Shown here: positions 63,101 through 64,000 of the stretch, in pieces
How the letters are laid out: each line of letters opens with the position of its first letter
Numbering within the stretch: the stretch's first letter is position 1
Assembly (NCBI GenBank): GCA_030407085.1
Contig: CM059587.1
Coordinates: forward strand, 80,217,001 to 80,281,000
Reading direction: 5' to 3'
Source of the DNA: Trichopria drosophilae
Taxonomy: Eukaryota; Arthropoda; Insecta; Hymenoptera; Diapriidae
Length of the DNA: 64,000 nt
Position numbers and translations under genes: made by a program
Notes under the pieces: model-generated
Told to the model about the DNA's origin: nothing
The model's input: the letters and a program-made list of their open reading frames with translations, nothing else
Databases searched by the model: none

Positions 63101-63453
63101 GACAACGACGGAGATTCTGACGGTGGCTGCGATATCTCGGTCCAGGCTTTTAACTACCGAGACCTGACCCGACTTCCGGTCTACGGCGAAGAAATCTTTG
63201 AAAGTAGCCACGCTATTGTTAACCGGTTGGCCGTTTCGATCGATGGCGGTTATCGGCTCTGCGATCGAAAAGTTCAGTGCCTCCGGCTCTGCGCAGTCGG
63301 GATCCTCGGCCTTCAGTGTTGCGAATACCGTACCGATCGACGTATCTTCCGTCACTTCCGCTCGTTGGGTTTCCGGCGTGAAATACGGAGGCTTGTCGTT
63401 GCTGTTCTCGACGTTGATCATCAGCGTCGTCGTACCAGACAGACTCGGAGATC
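54040..63453 (-). CDS. Cad99C: cadherin, 3' 12 exons; Cad99C / protocadherin-15-like
   Basis: Calcium-dependent adhesion receptor; Cad99C acts in apical microvilli and its vertebrate relative PCDH15 in hair-cell tip links. The 5' exons are beyond the window; 1089 residues are encoded here. In order: seven EC repeats with linker motifs such as NSNDKPPYF, DVNHIAPEF, NVNDEDPKF, DVNDNRPVF, PVNQHKPEF, DTNDNVPEF and DENDNPPSF, LDRE-type motifs and DxD sites. Then comes a membrane-adjacent domain (exons at 55083 and 54595), one transmembrane helix (about 54710-54786), and a tail of about 145 residues with NPLWIEQKLKLYEEQELTMQ. The exons are 63453-63064, 62584-62369, 62154-61855, 61726-61482, 56930-56637, 56550-56353, 56241-56019, 55861-55326, 55258-55083, 54957-54595, 54520-54307 and 54156-54040; every phase agrees. 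The membrane-adjacent domain and tail favour Cad99C over Cad89D or Cad87A, from memory of family features only. The C-terminus TGLV lacks Ser/Thr at -2 expected of a class I PDZ ligand. Confidence 0.85.
54307..54520 (-). CDS. Cad99C: cadherin cytoplasmic exon
   Basis: Follows TTTGCAG and carries KLKLYEEQELTMQVFSEPEG, then a Ser/Thr/Tyr-rich stretch with DNTYATIQ and PDYTTLPG, possible phosphorylation sites. Ends before GTGAGT. Confidence 0.9.
54595..54957 (-). CDS. Cad99C: cadherin membrane-proximal and transmembrane exon
   Basis: Starts CDMYLHAVDSKTQ, completes the membrane-adjacent domain (DSLKDYYAGFAIENVVP), crosses the membrane with LAALVALLIVLFVGAITATL, then CCC and KHW juxtamembrane residues, ending before GTAAGC. 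Confidence 0.92.
55083..55258 (-). CDS. Cad99C: cadherin membrane-adjacent domain exon
   Basis: VWVFEPCQLIRVILSKPPEE followed by ELSNVT (sequon) and VVVDDIRYHVD. It lacks EC calcium motifs, consistent with a non-EC membrane-adjacent domain. Confidence 0.9.
55326..55861 (-). CDS. Cad99C: cadherin exon, last two EC repeats
   Basis: The largest exon. It finishes one EC (FDREARDSYHL, DENDNPPSF linker) and holds the whole membrane-proximal EC, with sequons and a 536-nt length in phase with its neighbours. Confidence 0.93.
56019..56241 (-). CDS. Cad99C: cadherin EC exon
   Basis: LVLVAADHGSPTIHET, the DTNDNVPEF linker, and the DKDEGRHAKVYYYI segment of the next EC. Flanked by TTTTAG and GTATTT. 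Confidence 0.93.
56353..56550 (-). CDS. Cad99C: cadherin EC exon
   Basis: 66 codons, NGADPNYLVMTIKAIDKDTG to LDRETKNKFE, flanked by TTTCAG and GTAAGT. Confidence 0.93.
56637..56930 (-). CDS. Cad99C: cadherin EC exon
   Basis: 98 codons from VRADDQDEGLNGEVWY to STVEVPE. The linker here is PVNQHKPEF, so the canonical DxND residues are partly lost and calcium binding at this junction may be weak. Confidence 0.93.
57925..58650. repeat. tandem repeat, about 312-321-bp unit, 2.3 copies
   Basis: TGCATCGCCTAATAGTT occurs at 58121 and 58442. TTAGTACTCATT with flanking GGAAAA occurs near 57950, 58271 and 58583. Similarity extends over the whole unit with small indels. Noncoding. Confidence 0.8.
60580..61200. 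other. GC-rich to A-rich segment, possible solo LTR or promoter-like insert
   Basis: A GC-rich stretch (60640-60760, with an imperfect inverted pair ATTTACCAAAAGAGAG and CTGGTAAAT) is followed by TATAAATT at about 60826. An initiator-like CAGTTTGG lies about 30 bp further on (60860), then a C/A-rich tract. The TATA-Inr-leader layout would suit an LTR U3/R/U5, but I found no TG...CA ends or target duplication. Confidence 0.3.
61157..61193. repeat. interstitial telomere-type repeat (CCTAA)7
   Basis: Seven uninterrupted copies of CCTAA plus CC, the complement of the insect telomere unit TTAGG. It sits in a cadherin intron, about 290 bp from the next exon. Confidence 0.9.
61482..61726 (-). CDS. 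Cad99C: cadherin EC exon
   Basis: RETGEITVGAATVLDREITP, the DVNDNRPVF linker, and YVAENLSTNPPAPILQ before GTGAGA. The first two bases complete an Asp codon with the preceding exon. Confidence 0.93.
61855..62154 (-). CDS. Cad99C: cadherin EC exon
   Basis: IVRTTQVIDFEETKQLEFTV, the NVNDEDPKF linker and DADEGDFGQVTYSVIG, ending ATT G before GTGAGT. Confidence 0.93.
62369..62584 (-). CDS. Cad99C: cadherin EC exon
   Basis: NLIITIIDVNHIAPEFARPW, MQEGQPIGAVVG and TATDADNNIAGYAI, ending before GTTAGT. Confidence 0.93.
62891..62937. repeat. perfect 16-bp hairpin with ATGGCGCT arms
   Basis: ACAGCGCCATCTAGTG (62891-62906) and its exact reverse complement (62922-62937) around a 15-bp loop, in a cadherin intron. 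The AGATGGCGCT word also occurs at about 60480. It may be the end of a short MITE or a paired protein-binding site. Confidence 0.85.
63064..63453 (-). CDS. Cad99C: first cadherin exon in the window
   Basis: 130 codons incl. split ones: SPSLSGTTTLMINVENSNDK, AEDPDCAEPEALNFSI, LDRDIAATVRISVV and TDTSAP. It is CpG-rich compared with the downstream exons. It begins after TATTTCAG and needs one base from an exon to the right of the window. Confidence 0.93.
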
Positions 63454-63679
63454 CTGAAATACAAAGGGTTTCATGACAATGATAGGATAATGTAATTACA
63501 TGTGAATTTCCAAAAAATCCTAAATTTTATTTTTTCTTTATTCATTCTGATCTTTTGGATTATCATGTAGTTTATGTCGAAGTAAAAGAGAAACACCTTT
63601 CACGGAGAGAAATTATTTACTAATAGTTAATGTAAGCTAATTTCAAGGCTCTTACATTAACTGTAAAGTTATAACAGTA

Positions 63680-63904
63680 CAGTAACCCCCGTCCTTGTCC
63701 AAAGTTATATCACTCTCTTCCTCTCCTTCCCCCGCCACATTTGTTTCGCTGAGCCACGCTCGATTCACGATACTCACACACAGAAGCACTCAATGCGCGG
63801 ATATAAACAAAATTACGGAAGTGGGGATAGTGAGAGGCTATAACTTTGAATAAATTTCCGCCATTTTTAAAGAACCGACGGTATAACTTAGGATGGGGTA
63901 ACTG
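63680..63904. mobile_element. 225-bp TA-flanked CAGT-type MITE, uninterrupted copy
   Basis: TA at 63678-63679 and 63905-63906; ends CAGTAACCCC and GGGGTAACTG are exact inverse copies. Subterminal AAGTTATA motifs and a more complex CpG-bearing core match, in reverse, the element at 31269-31864. The frame at 63710-63937 is not a gene. Confidence 0.75.
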
Positions 63905-64000
63905 TAAAGTCAAAAAAACATCAGGTAACTTTGACATGAAAATATCAGGACTTTCCTGTAATTTTATTGTATATTAACTCGTATATTTTAACATTCAATG

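Noticed and set aside
63071..63476. Plus-strand frames up to 128 codons
   Set aside because: Exact antisense shadow of the CpG-rich cadherin exon at 63064-63453.

Overview
The window looks like nuclear DNA of an insect. It is strongly AT-rich, genes are split by spliceosomal GT-AG introns, promoters carry a TATA box plus CAGT initiator or a DRE-like motif, a (CCTAA)n insect telomere-type tract sits in an intron, and much of the spacer is short non-autonomous transposons. TTAGG-type telomeric DNA argues against Drosophila-like flies and fits Hymenoptera or another TTAGG-bearing order. The order is an inference; the sequence does not fix it.

Layout. (1) 1-17.5 kb: mostly repeats (a 341-bp tandem duplication, a TA-flanked fold-back element, a 31-bp-TIR element, a CCCAGCA-type repeat field, a TTAA-flanked fold-back). 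One doubtful small minus-strand gene lies at about 6.57-8.2 kb. (2) 17.6-23.7 kb, plus strand: a complete four-exon gene for GPI ethanolamine phosphate transferase 3 (PIG-O), about 1058 aa, whose first intron holds two transposons. (3) 24.0-40.2 kb, minus strand, convergent with PIGO: a secreted, multiply cleavable precursor of unknown function. I reconstruct it from a TATA-driven signal-peptide exon, a 484-codon exon with four copies of a DP...K..FL..LF-type module, and a probable His-rich final exon 9.5 kb away. (4) 40.3-53.0 kb: gene-poor, with degenerate elements and satellites. (5) 53.0-53.9 kb: a CpG-rich block of unresolved role. (6) 54.0-63.45 kb, minus strand: the 3' part (12 exons, about 1089 aa) of a classical-repeat cadherin. 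It has seven EC repeats, a membrane-adjacent domain, one transmembrane helix and a short tail, and best resembles Cad99C, the insect relative of protocadherin-15. Its 5' exons lie beyond the right edge.

How the parts relate. The three credible genes belong to different processes (GPI-anchor synthesis in the ER, a secreted peptide or structural precursor, and microvillar or apical adhesion) and show no sign of forming a functional cluster. Splice phases agree at every junction used for PIGO, the cadherin and the precursor. The least ordinary contents are the repeat-module precursor, the families of near-perfect fold-back elements with TTAA or TA flanks, and a nested insertion whose empty site is preserved elsewhere in the window.
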